From positions 124,001 to 188,000 of the forward strand of contig NZ_JAQITF010000004.1 in NCBI RefSeq assembly GCF_028618665.1: a stretch of DNA of 64,000 bases, in the 5' to 3' direction. Both the position numbers and the translations under genes were made by a program. The notes beneath the pieces are model-generated. The model did not search any database. It had not been told where the DNA came from and was given only the letters and a program-made list of their open reading frames with translations. Shown here piece by piece: positions 31,148-40,119 of this stretch; position 1 is the first letter of the stretch, and each line of letters begins with the position of its first letter. This DNA is from Bartonella sp. AU16XJBT (GTDB taxonomy: Bacteria > Pseudomonadota > Alphaproteobacteria > Rhizobiales > Rhizobiaceae).

Positions 31148-31274
31148 GTTTGGTGCGTGGTGCGGAGTTGGTGCGTGGTGCGCGGGGGGATTGGTGCCGT
31201 GATACGGGGCTGGTGTGTGTACGGGGGATGGTGTTTTTAGAAGTTACAGTTAATTGCTGGTGTCTTGTAAAAAC

Positions 31275-31520
31275 TTCCCAATAAAGGTTGCTTTGCGTGT
31301 CATCATTCTTTTGCTCTTTTGAGAAAAGGAGCTGTGGTGCGAAACAGTAAATTGCGTTGTAAGAGTAAAGTGGGTTGTTTGTGCCGGTGTTTTTCCTTGG
31401 TAGATGGTTTGGGGTTTGTTTTGAGGTCTTGTAATGGTTTTTTGATAGAGTCTTGTTGGTCGAGGCGAGTGTTGGGTTGATGCACAATAAGCGTGGTTTA
31501 TTGCGGTTGGGTTGGTGATT
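31275..31520. repeat. ~240-bp dispersed G/T-rich repeat, copy 1
   Basis: Family with copies at about 33580-33735 (partial) and 38275-38490. Shared landmarks in order: ttgcgtgtcat, cttttgagaaaagg, gtggtgcgaaa, ttttttgat.gagtc, tgttggg.tgatgca and attgcggtt. Non-coding as far as I can see. Confidence 0.7.
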
Positions 31521-31584
31521 GGGATTATGGTGTCTGTCGTATAGGGGGGGCGTGATGCGGGGCTGGTATGGGGTATGGGGGGCT

Positions 31585-31694
31585 AAAGTGCACATTCTTA
31601 TGGTTCATTTTACAGCTCTACGTTTTTACGATTTTGCAAATTTACAGAAAGCAGTAGGGAAAAGACCTTGTGCTTTCAAGCCTATTTCGTCATG
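31585..31694. repeat. ~110-bp direct repeat, copy 2
   Basis: Second copy of 31038-31147, same orientation, 547 bp away, followed by similar G-rich ggggttggtgcgtg text. Confidence 0.85.
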
Positions 31695-31699
31695 GGGGT

Positions 31700-32190
31700 G
31701 GTGTGTGGTATGGGGTTGGTGCGTGATACGGGGCTGGTGTGTGGAACGGGAAGTGTATGAAACTTATAGGAGACATCCTTTATGCTTCAATAAAAGATGG
31801 AGGGGTGTATCTCATAAGGTGATTTTTGTTGCTTACTGATGCGTTTATTTAAAAGAAAACTCTTTGAGTGGTTTTAATGGTATGGATGATGAAGATAAAA
31901 TTCTCTGCATATCAATACGTTATTTAAAAAATGCACGTTGGCATGTTTGTTTTTCAAGATTATTCTCTTGCGTCAGCTTAAGTTTCTTCCTTATGGTTTT
32001 TTTTAATCTCTTCTCATACCGATAGCATTAATGTCACTATAATGCTTTGAAAATTTATTGCATAAGAGTGTTTGTAAAGTGTGTAAATTTCCATGAGACG
32101 TGAAAAATCATCAATAAAATCTTCCCGTGTTTTTAAAAAATAACGGATATTTTTTTAAGATTGAACACGTCTCATGTTTGATTGTTTATT
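31700..32190. other. intergenic region, no gene seen
   Basis: About 490 bp beyond the lysis cassette without a supported gene. Confidence 0.4.
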
Positions 32191-32403
32191 TTAGAGCTGA
32201 ATATTTGATTTTTGTGTAAAAATACTTGCCAACGCATCCATAATGCGTGAAAAATCAAGCACTAAGAGGAAAATAATGAATATAATCCATTTCGTATAGC
32301 GTGACATCACTTTTATACTTTTATAAGTCATGATGATTTCTTGAAGAATTTCTTTTTCCTTTTCTGTAAGCTCTGTTTGTTTTTCTACTTTTTTTCTAGC
32401 CAT
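32191..32403 (-). CDS. small holin-like membrane protein
   Basis: 70 residues from ATG 32403 (a GTG at 32415 is in frame but less well placed). A charged N-terminus (KKVEKQTELTEKEKEIL) is followed by a single membrane segment (WIIFIIFLLVLDF) and a short tail. It overlaps the lipoprotein gene upstream and is the last of four overlapping lysis genes, so holin or antiholin is the natural guess. No family signature. Confidence 0.5.
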   Translation of the reverse strand: MARKKVEKQTELTEKEKEILQEIIMTYKSIKVMSRYTKWIIFIIFLLVLDFSRIMDALASIFTQKSNIQL

Positions 32404-32608
32404 GTTTCCACCCACACAAGCCTTCCCCTTGTTTGTTATGCTTTAAAATATCTCTGGCGAGATTTGAGCTGATGTTTTTGAGATCTTTTTGGTCTAAATA
32501 AATGGGCAGCCAACCAACGCAAGATGAAGGCTCATTTATTGTTTTTATTGCGCAACCAGTGAGTAAGAGCGGCGCGCACATCAGGATCACTTTTTTGATT
32601 AATTTCAT
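32396..32608 (-). CDS. Rz1-like small lipoprotein (candidate o-spanin)
   Basis: 70 residues: signal sequence MKLIKKVILMCAPLLLTGC with a lipobox (LLTGC, lipidated Cys19), then SCVGWLPIYLDQKDLKNIS. Short lipoproteins of this kind overlap i-spanin genes in phage lysis cassettes. It starts inside the preceding gene in another frame (77-bp overlap), the typical nested Rz/Rz1 arrangement. Spanins fuse inner and outer membranes in the last lysis step. Confidence 0.7.
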   Translation of the reverse strand: MKLIKKVILMCAPLLLTGCAIKTINEPSSCVGWLPIYLDQKDLKNISSNLARDILKHNKQGEGLCGWKHG

Positions 32609-32768
32609 TTTCCACCTCTAGCCGTGTTGTTGATGACTTTAGCGTTTTTTCTATTTGCTTTTGCTGTTCAAGCTTCTTTCCAAGCGTAAAAGCTTTTGCT
32701 AAAGCGATAAAAAAAGCGGTCAGAGCCGCGCCCATTATCATCAAATTTTTTTTCAACCACCCCATCAT
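32532..32768 (-). CDS. Rz-like membrane protein (candidate i-spanin)
   Basis: 78 residues: an N-terminal membrane segment (MIMGAALTAFFIALAKAF), then a charged helix rich in Lys/Gln/Glu and ending VRAALTHWLRNKNNK. Its ATG overlaps the endolysin stop (ATGA), and its 3' third contains the start of the o-spanin-like gene in another frame. Size, topology and context support an i-spanin. Confidence 0.68.
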   Translation of the reverse strand: MMGWLKKNLMIMGAALTAFFIALAKAFTLGKKLEQQKQIEKTLKSSTTRLEVENEINQKSDPDVRAALTHWLRNKNNK

Positions 32769-33427
32769 AAGCGCTGCTCCCGAAAGCGTTTTACCACAAA
32801 GAAAATACCAACACAGGCGGCTAAAACCATGATGGTTGCTAAAGCCCATTGGATGGGACCATTGCCGGCCAATAAGCCTCCAAGTCCAGAAAAAGAACCA
32901 ATAATGGGTGTGAGCGCTTCTGCTTTGAAAAAAACCATGGGTTCTTTTGTTTCCACGGTTTGATAGTTGGGAGAAACATAAGCCCCTTTTGCCCATAATC
33001 CCGCTTCTGCTGCACGACGGTGCACAAGACCGTGAAGACGTTTTCCCCCTGCTTTGGTCCATTTTTGTAATTCGGAAGGGATAGCTTCATATTCGCTGTT
33101 ATTGAGTTTTTTGAGCAGGGTCGACTTGCAAAATGCTTCTGTCCCTACATTATAGCAAAACGATACGAGTGCTGCGAATTGTTCATCTGTTAAGGAAACC
33201 GTCACATTTTTTTCAACGGTATTTTCAAATTGTCTTAAATCTTGAGAAAGAACTTCTTCGGCTTGTTTTTCTGTGATGACCATGCCTTTGTGTACAAACG
33301 GTTTGCCAGCCGTGCTGGTATGGCCATAACCGATTGTCCACACCCCGATGGCATCTTTATAGGCTTGTAAACGCAATCCTTCCCATTGTTTAATGAGTGC
33401 AAGCCCTTTTGGTGATATTTTTCTCAT
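32765..33427 (-). CDS. phage-type endolysin (glycoside hydrolase 24 lysozyme) with C-terminal membrane anchor
   Basis: 220 residues from ATG 33427 (GGAG upstream); in-frame starts up to 33454 exist. The T4-lysozyme-type triad is present with correct spacing: Glu16, Asp25, Thr31 in KQWEGLRLQAYKDAIGVWTI, followed by GYGHT. The lysozyme fold ends near residue 150 with LHGLVHRRAAEAGLW. An extra ~70 residues include a membrane segment (WALATIMVLAACVGIFFVV) absent from plain endolysins, so the enzyme is probably tethered. First gene of the lysis cassette. Confidence 0.9.
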   Translation of the reverse strand: MRKISPKGLALIKQWEGLRLQAYKDAIGVWTIGYGHTSTAGKPFVHKGMVITEKQAEEVLSQDLRQFENTVEKNVTVSLTDEQFAALVSFCYNVGTEAFCKSTLLKKLNNSEYEAIPSELQKWTKAGGKRLHGLVHRRAAEAGLWAKGAYVSPNYQTVETKEPMVFFKAEALTPIIGSFSGLGGLLAGNGPIQWALATIMVLAACVGIFFVVKRFREQRL

Positions 33428-34065
33428 TTGCTTCTCCATAAAATAAAGCCTCACAGGTCATGTGAGGCTGGTTGAAAGATTAAAAATGAATTTTTTCTCG
33501 CTTCAAGAATAGAAGAGACGTAAAACTTTGATGAAATCAAAAGGTTGGTTATGACATTCCAAGTGGATAATGGTTGGTGATGTTTTCCTTAGCAAATGGG
33601 GTGTTTGTGGTGGTGTTTCCCTTGGTAGATGGTTTGGCTTTGAGAGCTTGTGCTGGTTTTTTGATGGTATTTTGTTGGTGGGGGCTGATGTTTGGCTGAT
33701 GCACGGTATGCCTGGTTCATTGCGGTTGTTTGGGGGTATGGTGGAGGCGTTTGAGATAAAGCGGACACTCTCAGGAAAACAAGACATAGGCTTTTACTGA
33801 AGACGAAAGTATTCCATGGGTTCAGCGTTCTGCATATCTAAATAGGATCGTTGTTAAAAAGAGCTTTGAGCGAATAAGAGCTTTGGAATTTTGATACAAT
33901 TCTAAGAGGGAATGGTTTGATAGGAAAACGGCGTTTTGCTCTTAAGAGGCAAGTTGTTTGCTCTTTTTATTTTAGGAACAGAAAAGCTGGTTTTCCTAGA
34001 GAAATCTTCACTGTAAAGCAACATTGCTTCATTCTTTATGAAGAGAAAATAGGAAAAAACGTCAA
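33428..34065. other. spacer with part of the 240-bp repeat family
   Basis: No gene. 33580-33735 is a copy of the dispersed repeat at 31275 and 38275. The segment from about 33930 resembles the spacers downstream of the other two YopJ-like genes. Confidence 0.45.
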
Positions 34066-35016
34066 TTACATTGTCAAAGATTTGTATTCCGTAATCCTTT
34101 TTTTGTGGGGGGAAACAGAGACGTTTTTTGCCCCTTCTTCCTTTAAGTTTTTTTCAAATCTCTCCCTTATAGTTTCACCTTTTTTATTGACTGTTTCATG
34201 TTCAGCGCCCGGATTAGCTTTTAGATAGTGTTCGAGACGTCTTCTTCCTTGCGCATGTTTGTATAAACTGACGGGAAGATAGGCATCTAACTTTTCAGCC
34301 GGTAAAGGCGTATTGGGTTCACATAATAGCCCCGTAACATTATCCTTATGCAGTCTTGCTAATTTATCAGATTCAAGATGAAGCTTTTTGGCGAGGCTTA
34401 AGCTGAACATCCCGCATTCAGAAGAGCTTCGCTGAATATCCATTTCGGCCATGGTAAAAGAATAAGGAGGCAGTTGAAGAGTTTGCAGGGTTTGATTTAT
34501 TTTTATCCCTAGTTTGCAAGCAGCGATATTCTGAAATGTTGTCGGTTCAAACATAATAAAAGAGATTTTGTCATCAACTTTTTTATAATCCATTGCCGCA
34601 AAATGGATTCTGCTCCCCATGTTGACAACAAATTGGGAAGATTTGGCACCGCTTTCAATTGTTTCTTTGAGTGCGTGGGTAAGATCTTCAGCTGTAAGAG
34701 CCAATTTGAGATTCATCCCTGGGTATTTGCTGTTGGCTTTTTTGACGAGAGCCGGCAACAGTCTAATATCGGTATCTTCATAATCAGCAAAAATCCAACG
34801 GCCGGTGATAAGATCATCTTCTAAGCCTGCAATAATAGCTTGTAATTCTTCAGAATTTGGGGTGACATGTTCTTCTTTTGTTTGGAGGGAGTTTTGCTTT
34901 AAACGGGCAATAAGCTCTTCTAAGGATTCATTCGCGCTGACTTCTTCTTGTGCACTTGCTTCTTCTTGTGTTGGTGATGAACGAGGGGGAACGTCTTTTG
35001 AATCTTGTGGCTTCAT
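34066..35016 (-). CDS. YopJ-family serine/threonine acetyltransferase effector (copy 1)
   Basis: 316 residues. YopJ-family effectors acetylate host kinases to block innate signalling. The His/Glu/Cys triad is intact: RIHFAAMDY (His138), MFEPTTF (Glu157) and QRSSSECGMFS (Cys201). KHAQGRRRLEHYL and VSPHKKRITEYKSL at the C-terminus also match YopJ. The N-terminal ~50 residues are a Ser/Glu/Gln-rich low-complexity region, likely the secretion segment. The start is ATG 35016: GGAGG sits 8 nt upstream, and the earlier ATG at 35031 overlaps that ribosome site. No type III system is visible, so the export route is open. Confidence 0.93.
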   Translation of the reverse strand: MKPQDSKDVPPRSSPTQEEASAQEEVSANESLEELIARLKQNSLQTKEEHVTPNSEELQAIIAGLEDDLITGRWIFADYEDTDIRLLPALVKKANSKYPGMNLKLALTAEDLTHALKETIESGAKSSQFVVNMGSRIHFAAMDYKKVDDKISFIMFEPTTFQNIAACKLGIKINQTLQTLQLPPYSFTMAEMDIQRSSSECGMFSLSLAKKLHLESDKLARLHKDNVTGLLCEPNTPLPAEKLDAYLPVSLYKHAQGRRRLEHYLKANPGAEHETVNKKGETIRERFEKNLKEEGAKNVSVSPHKKRITEYKSLTM

Positions 35017-35405
35017 ACTATTAGCCTCCATATTGATGGTCGATCCGCAATATTATTTTCTTACATTTTGACTAAACAATGTTTTGAAAGAAAGCCTTTG
35101 CACCTTGGAAGGTGAGGTTAAAAAGGGGTGTTTTCAGAGCGTTGCGTAAGGCTTATGCTTCTCTTGAATGTAAAAATTTGAGCATCCCCGTGCATTTCTA
35201 AATTTGTATAGTACTCTATTAAAACATGCTCACTTTGATAGAATAGCTTTGTTTTGCCTTTAAGAGGTAAATTGCTTATTGTTTGCATCTTTACCTCTTT
35301 CAAATGGAAAAGCAGATTTTCTAATAGCAATTCATTCCTCGCTGTAAAGCGGCATTGCTTCATCCTTTATGGATATGGTATAGGGATAAAGTAAAAACGT
35401 TTCAA
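35017..35405. other. spacer between YopJ-like copies 1 and 2
   Basis: The first ~60 bp upstream of copy 1 (aatattattttcttac, then gttttgaaagaaagcc) match the regions upstream of copies 2 and 3. The rest (ttaagaggtaaattgcttat; gtaaagcggcattgcttcat) matches spacers after the other copies. This shows that duplication included flanking DNA. Confidence 0.65.
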
Positions 35406-36341
35406 TTACATCATCAGAGATTTGTATTCGGTTGCTCTTTTTCTATGTTGTGAAACAGAAACAGTTTTTCCCTCTGCTGTTTCTAAGTTTTTTTCAAATC
35501 TCTCCCTTATAGTTTCACCTTTTTTGTTGACTGTTTCATGTTCAGCATCCGGATTGGCTTTTAGATATTGTTCAATACGTCTTCTTCCTTGTGCGTGTTT
35601 ATAAAAAGTGGTTGGAAGATATGTATCCAATTTTTCTGCAGGTAAAGGCGTATCTGGTTTACATAAGACACCTTTAACATTATCTTTGTGCAGTCTTTCT
35701 AATTTAGCAGATTCGTTATGAAGCTTTTTCGCAAGGGCTAAGCTGAACATTCCACATTCAGAAGTGCTTCGTTGAATATCCATTTCTACCATAGAAAAAG
35801 AACAGTTGGGCAACTCATGTGCTTTAAGGGCCAATTGTGTCCTTAATGCTAGCACCGCTGGTTTCATACTGTTGAATGTTGTAGGTTCAAAAAATATCAC
35901 AGATGTTTTGTCATCGATGGTTTTATGATCAATCACTGAAAAATGGATTCCTCTATCCTTTGTGTAAATGATAAATCTGGAAGATTGAACGCCGTTTTCG
36001 AGTGTGTCTTTGAGTTTAAGGGCAAAGTCGTGAGATGATTCTGCTAATTGAAGACGCATGTCGGGATATTTACGGTTTGCTTGATCGACCAAGGCTGGCA
36101 TCAGTTTAAGATCTGTACTTGCATAATCAGCTGTGAACCAACGCCCCGTTGAAATGTCATCTTCTAAGCCTGCAATAATATTTTTTAACTTTTCACGATC
36201 AAAAGGGATATTTCTTCCTTTTTCGCTGTTGGATTGTTCTAAATGTGTAGCAAGATTTTCCGTAGGATCATTTGCACTCGGACCTGCTTGTGTTTGTGAT
36301 GAACGAGGGGGAACGTCTTTTGAATCTTGTGGTTTCATCAT
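35406..36341 (-). CDS. YopJ-family acetyltransferase effector (copy 2)
   Basis: 311 residues. Triad intact: GIHFSVIDH (His133), FFEPTTF (Glu152) and QRSTSECGMFS (Cys196). The middle section NSMKPAVLALRTQLALKAHE is closest to classical YopJ of the three. N-terminus Ser/Asn-rich. Begins MMKPQDS; AGAAAGG precedes the first Met by 5 nt and the second by 8, and copy 1 suggests Met2. The first ~18 residues (MKPQDSKDVPPRSS) are almost invariant among copies, consistent with selection on a secretion signal or recent duplication. Confidence 0.93.
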   Translation of the reverse strand: MMKPQDSKDVPPRSSQTQAGPSANDPTENLATHLEQSNSEKGRNIPFDREKLKNIIAGLEDDISTGRWFTADYASTDLKLMPALVDQANRKYPDMRLQLAESSHDFALKLKDTLENGVQSSRFIIYTKDRGIHFSVIDHKTIDDKTSVIFFEPTTFNSMKPAVLALRTQLALKAHELPNCSFSMVEMDIQRSTSECGMFSLALAKKLHNESAKLERLHKDNVKGVLCKPDTPLPAEKLDTYLPTTFYKHAQGRRRIEQYLKANPDAEHETVNKKGETIRERFEKNLETAEGKTVSVSQHRKRATEYKSLMM

Positions 36342-36729
36342 ATTAACCTTTCTCTTGAGGGGCGATAGGCCAATATTATTTTCTTAAATTCTGACCAAAT
36401 GATGTTTTGAAAGAAAAAAGCCTTTTTCTCTTGAAAATTAAGGAAAAAAGATCATCTTTTAGCTGTTTTTATAAGAAGGTGCGGGCGGGGTTTTTACAAT
36501 TCTCGCGTGCTTTTTGTTTCTTCAAAATTTTAAAATATGGGCTCATTTTAAAATATGGGCTCTGGGCTGATTTTGATAGAATTTTTATAGAATACTCTGT
36601 TTTGTCTTTAAGAGACACGTTGCTTGTCGTTTACCTCTTTTAAACGGAAAAGCCGCTTTGCTTATCGCAAACTTAGCCGTAAAGAGGCATTGTTTCATTC
36701 TTTATGGAGGGAATAGAGAAAAATCTCAA
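36342..36729. other. spacer between YopJ-like copies 2 and 3
   Basis: Contains the conserved upstream block (ggcgataggccaatattatt, then gaccaaatgatgttttgaaa), identical to that of copy 3. Also contains the conserved downstream block (gtaaagaggcattgtttcat). No gene. Confidence 0.65.
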
Positions 36730-37701
36730 TTACATCATCAGAGATTTGTATTCCGTTGCTCTTTTTCTGTGTTGTGAAATTGAGACCGTTTTTCTCTCTG
36801 TTGTCACTAAGCTTCTTTCAAACCTCTCGGCAAGAGTTTCGCCTTTTCTGTTGACTTTTTCATGGGCTGCTTCTGGATTGGCTTTTAGATATTCTCCAAG
36901 ACGTCTTCTTCCTTGCACGTGTTTGTATAAACGGGCTGGAAGATAGGGATCTAACTTTTCAGCCGGTAAAGGCGTATCCGGTTCAAATAATACGCCCTTA
37001 ATATTATCTTTATGCAGTCTTTCTAATCTTTGAGATTCAAGGTAAAGCTTTTTGGCGAGGCTTAAACTGAACATTCCACATTCAGAGGAACTGCGTTGAA
37101 TGTCCATTTCCGCTGTGGAAAAATGAATAGGAGGAAATTGCCGCTCTTCAAGGGATTGTCGTGTCCTTAATGCGAGTAATGTGGGGAGCGTTTCACGCAG
37201 TGAGGTCGGTTCAAAAAAGATCAAAGATGTTTGATCACCGATGGTTTGATGATCAACAACTGCAAAATGGATGCCTCTATCTTGCGCATTAACAATAAAT
37301 CTGGAAGATTTTATGCCGCTCTCAAGTGTGTCTTTGAGAGCAAGGGCAAAGCCGTCAGGGGGGGTTGTAAGTTTAAGATTCATCTCTGGATATTTACGGT
37401 TTGCTTGATCGACTAAGGCTGGCATCATATAAAGATCTAAAATATCATAATAATTTTTGATCCAACTTCCATTAGCATTATGCTTTTCTAAGCCTTTAAT
37501 GATATCTTTTAATTCCGCACGGTTGAAGGGGGTATTGTGTATTTTTTCGATATTGAGCCGTTCTAAATGTGTCGCAAGATTTTCTAAGGATGCATCTGCG
37601 CTCGGACTTTCTTGTGCACTTGCTCCTTCTTGTGCGCTTGCTCCTTCGAGTGTTTGTGAGGAGTGAGGGGGAACGTCTTTTGAATCTTGTGGTTTCATCA
37701 T
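36730..37701 (-). CDS. YopJ-family acetyltransferase effector (copy 3)
   Basis: 323 residues. Triad intact: GIHFAVVDH (His146), FFEPTSL (Glu164) and QRSSSECGMFS (Cys208). The N-terminal region has an extra tandem Ala-Gln-Glu-rich insertion (GASAQEGASAQES), also hinted at in copy 1. The upstream ~100 bp is nearly identical to that of copy 2. It is the first of the three in transcription order, but each has its own upstream block, so separate promoters are likely. Confidence 0.93.
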   Translation of the reverse strand: MMKPQDSKDVPPHSSQTLEGASAQEGASAQESPSADASLENLATHLERLNIEKIHNTPFNRAELKDIIKGLEKHNANGSWIKNYYDILDLYMMPALVDQANRKYPEMNLKLTTPPDGFALALKDTLESGIKSSRFIVNAQDRGIHFAVVDHQTIGDQTSLIFFEPTSLRETLPTLLALRTRQSLEERQFPPIHFSTAEMDIQRSSSECGMFSLSLAKKLYLESQRLERLHKDNIKGVLFEPDTPLPAEKLDPYLPARLYKHVQGRRRLGEYLKANPEAAHEKVNRKGETLAERFERSLVTTERKTVSISQHRKRATEYKSLMM

Positions 37702-37799
37702 ATTAACCTTTCTCTTGAGGGGCGATAGGCCAATATTATTTTCTTAAATTCTGACCAAATGATGTTTTGAAAGAAAGCCTTTATCTCTTGAAAATTAAG

Positions 37800-38274
37800 G
37801 AAAAATCCTATTTAAAAGCGTTTTTATAAGAAGGCTTTTAAAGCTTGAGGCTTTGTTTAAGTTTTAAAAAATCCGCATATTTTTTACAGCTGTAAAATCT
37901 ATAAAAATTGGAAGAAATTTGGGGGGATTTGCAACGTTATCTTTATATTTTAAGTTATTTCTATCGCATGGCTTATTTCAATGAAGAGATGACAGCTTTT
38001 TTCAACAGTTTTGCGTGTGAAACAATGAAACCATCCGCAATCGGTGTTTGGTATACAATAATGCCTATTTTTTTAAAGAACATTCTTTTGGATTTTTTTC
38101 TGGAAAAATCATTTGTTATCAAATGATCCTGTTATGCTGAAAAATACTGTTAAGCCGTAAAACACGGTCCTTTGAGGTGTTGTGATATAAGGTAAGCCTC
38201 CTTGATACGTTTTGAGTATTGAAGGGTATGGGGGCTTTTAGAGTGGCTGTTGATTGGTTCCTCTCTATAAAAAT
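37800..38274. other. intergenic region, no gene seen
   Basis: About 470 bp with only short open frames. An open stretch on the plus strand at 37908-38126 has no ribosome site and no recognisable domain. Confidence 0.35.
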
Positions 38275-38490
38275 TTTCTCATAAAGGTTGCGTTGCGTGT
38301 CATAGTTTTCTTCCTCTTTTGAAAAAAGGGGCAGTGGTGCGAAAAAGTAAGGTGTTTCCTCTGGGAGAGATGGTTGGTGTTGGTTTTGGGACCTTGTGTT
38401 GTTTTTTTGATGGAGTCGTGTTGGTGGGGGCTTGGTGTTGGGCTGATGCATGATAAGCGTGGTCCATTGCGGTTTTGTTGGTGATTGGGT
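38275..38490. repeat. ~240-bp dispersed G/T-rich repeat, copy 3
   Basis: Same landmarks and order as 31275-31520, including ttgcgtgtcat and gataagcgtgg.ccattgcgg. Confidence 0.7.
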
Positions 38491-38639
38491 CCCATGGTTT
38501 TTGTCGTATAGGAGGTGTTTGTCGTATAGGGGGTGGTGTGACGGCTAAGATTGTTGCCGATATAGTTGTTGGGGGGGCTGGTGTGGTTATCGTGGGTATG
38601 GTGGTGAGAGGCGTGGGAACTATTGTTAGGCTTGTTTAT

Positions 38640-38890
38640 TGGCGCGTGTTTTAAGTCCACAACTCCGAAAGTCCGATGAAAAGGCAAGCTCTCTGTGGAT
38701 CTCAAGTATTAAGGTTGTCACGGCATGACCATTGGGGGCGGTGTGTATGAGGGGAGTGGCTGGTTACAACGGAGGGGGAATGTCTGAAGAGGGAGCTGTC
38801 TTGTTATGCCGTCTTGTCCTTTGAGGGCATATGTTTCTTAGATCGGTTGTGAAGTGCTTTTGAGGGCGTGAGGGTTGTTTTTAAGTTTGT
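38640..38890. repeat. ~257-bp repeat, isolated copy
   Basis: Shares ccgatgaaaaggcaagctct, aaggttgtcacggca, ggctggttacaacggag and ttatgccgtcttgtcctttg with the tandem block at 40120-40640. Confidence 0.85.
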
Positions 38891-39540
38891 TTATTGTGCT
38901 TTTAAGTTTTGAGTGAAGAGCATGGGGAAATTTTAAGGGGAAAGGTTTGTGGATCAAAAGTGCATCTTGCCAAAAACCATCGTTTCTTTACAAAGCAACG
39001 TGGATTTAAAAGCCGCGCCCTTTAAAGTGGGGGGGCTTTGAAGTGTGGGGCGAATAAAATGTACTCTGTATCAACAGAAACAGCTCTAGCTTATTGCTGT
39101 TCGTGTATTGCACATCACTTTTATGAGAGATTACATCGGTGTTTTTTGGGGTATTTTTTGGGGGGGTGTGGATACTGTTTTCCCTGAACATCTCAAAATA
39201 CTGGTTTTTGTGATGCAAAAGAAAGACAATTTAAAAAAAGAAGGAAGATACCGTCAGACAGTAAACTTTTAAACCCTTAGTCACTGCTTAATCTTCTCAA
39301 ATGGTAAAAATTCACACCATTTTATACATTGCTGCAAAATACACTGTTTTATAACAATCTATAACAGCCTATCACAAGAGAAACATTTTATGATGAAATT
39401 AGGGCACAAATACCCCTTTACCGCATCCGTCATTAAATACGATTTTTCATATTTTGTCAACAGAAAAACGATTATTTTTGCTTTTTTATCGCGGAAATAA
39501 ATCTATAGAAATTCATTGATTGTACCGTAAAATATGCTGT
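38891..39540. other. intergenic region, no gene seen
   Basis: About 650 bp with no supported gene or recognised repeat. Confidence 0.4.
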
Positions 39541-39589
39541 CTTTATGGGAAAGTTTTTTGATGCGGCAAAGAACATTTTTTCTTTTGAG

Positions 39590-39790
39590 AAAGGAAGGGC
39601 GAGGGGGAGGCTAAGTTGTCGTTTTGAAATCCGTGGTTCTTTATCAATGCCATTGGGGAGGCTTTGGCTGGCAGGTTGGGGTTGGCAGGTTGGGGGGGCA
39701 GGTGTTGGTGGGGGAGAAAGGCGAGATTATTGCGATTGTGTGGAGCGATTGAGGCTGTGGTGGCTGTCCTATGAGCGAGGGGCGTAGATG
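39590..39790. repeat. G-rich low-complexity tract
   Basis: Short G-rich near-repeats (ggcaggttggggttggcagg, then tgggggggcaggtgttgg). Open in some frames only because of composition. Several GGG/GGGG runs could form a G-quadruplex. Confidence 0.45.
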
Positions 39791-39944
39791 GGGAGTGGAT
39801 TGTTGCCAATCTAGATGTTGATAGGGGGGGTAGATTGTTGCTGAGGGCTTTTTCTTTGGTTTAAAAGCTCATGCTTTTAATTTTGTAAAAAAATCAACTC
39901 ATTTTGTAAAAAGCCAACCTGTTGTTTTTAATATCAATAGATTG

Positions 39945-40110
39945 ATTGATAATGATCATTTAATCTTTATTCATCTTGAATGAAAGATCCAAATACGTAA
40001 AATTTTCTCATTTAAAACTTATGTTGAAGCAAAATCATATCTTGTATGTCATAAAATAGGGGAAGCCTTATAAATTGTACAGGAAAGAACTCAAAATGCC
40101 TATCATGAAT
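39945..40110 (+). pseudogene. integrase leader remnant
   Basis: gattgataatgatcattt, ttttctcatttaaaact, atcttgtatgtcataaaa and gaactcaaaatgcc are equivalent to the leader and start region of the integrase at 26.8 kb. Coding sequence is lost where the 257-bp repeats begin. Confidence 0.55.
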
Positions 40111-40119
40111 TGTCTCAAG

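Noticed and set aside
37908..38126. Plus-strand gene upstream of the YopJ cluster
   Set aside because: Open for 72 codons but without a ribosome site or domain, and it lies in low-complexity AT-rich DNA.
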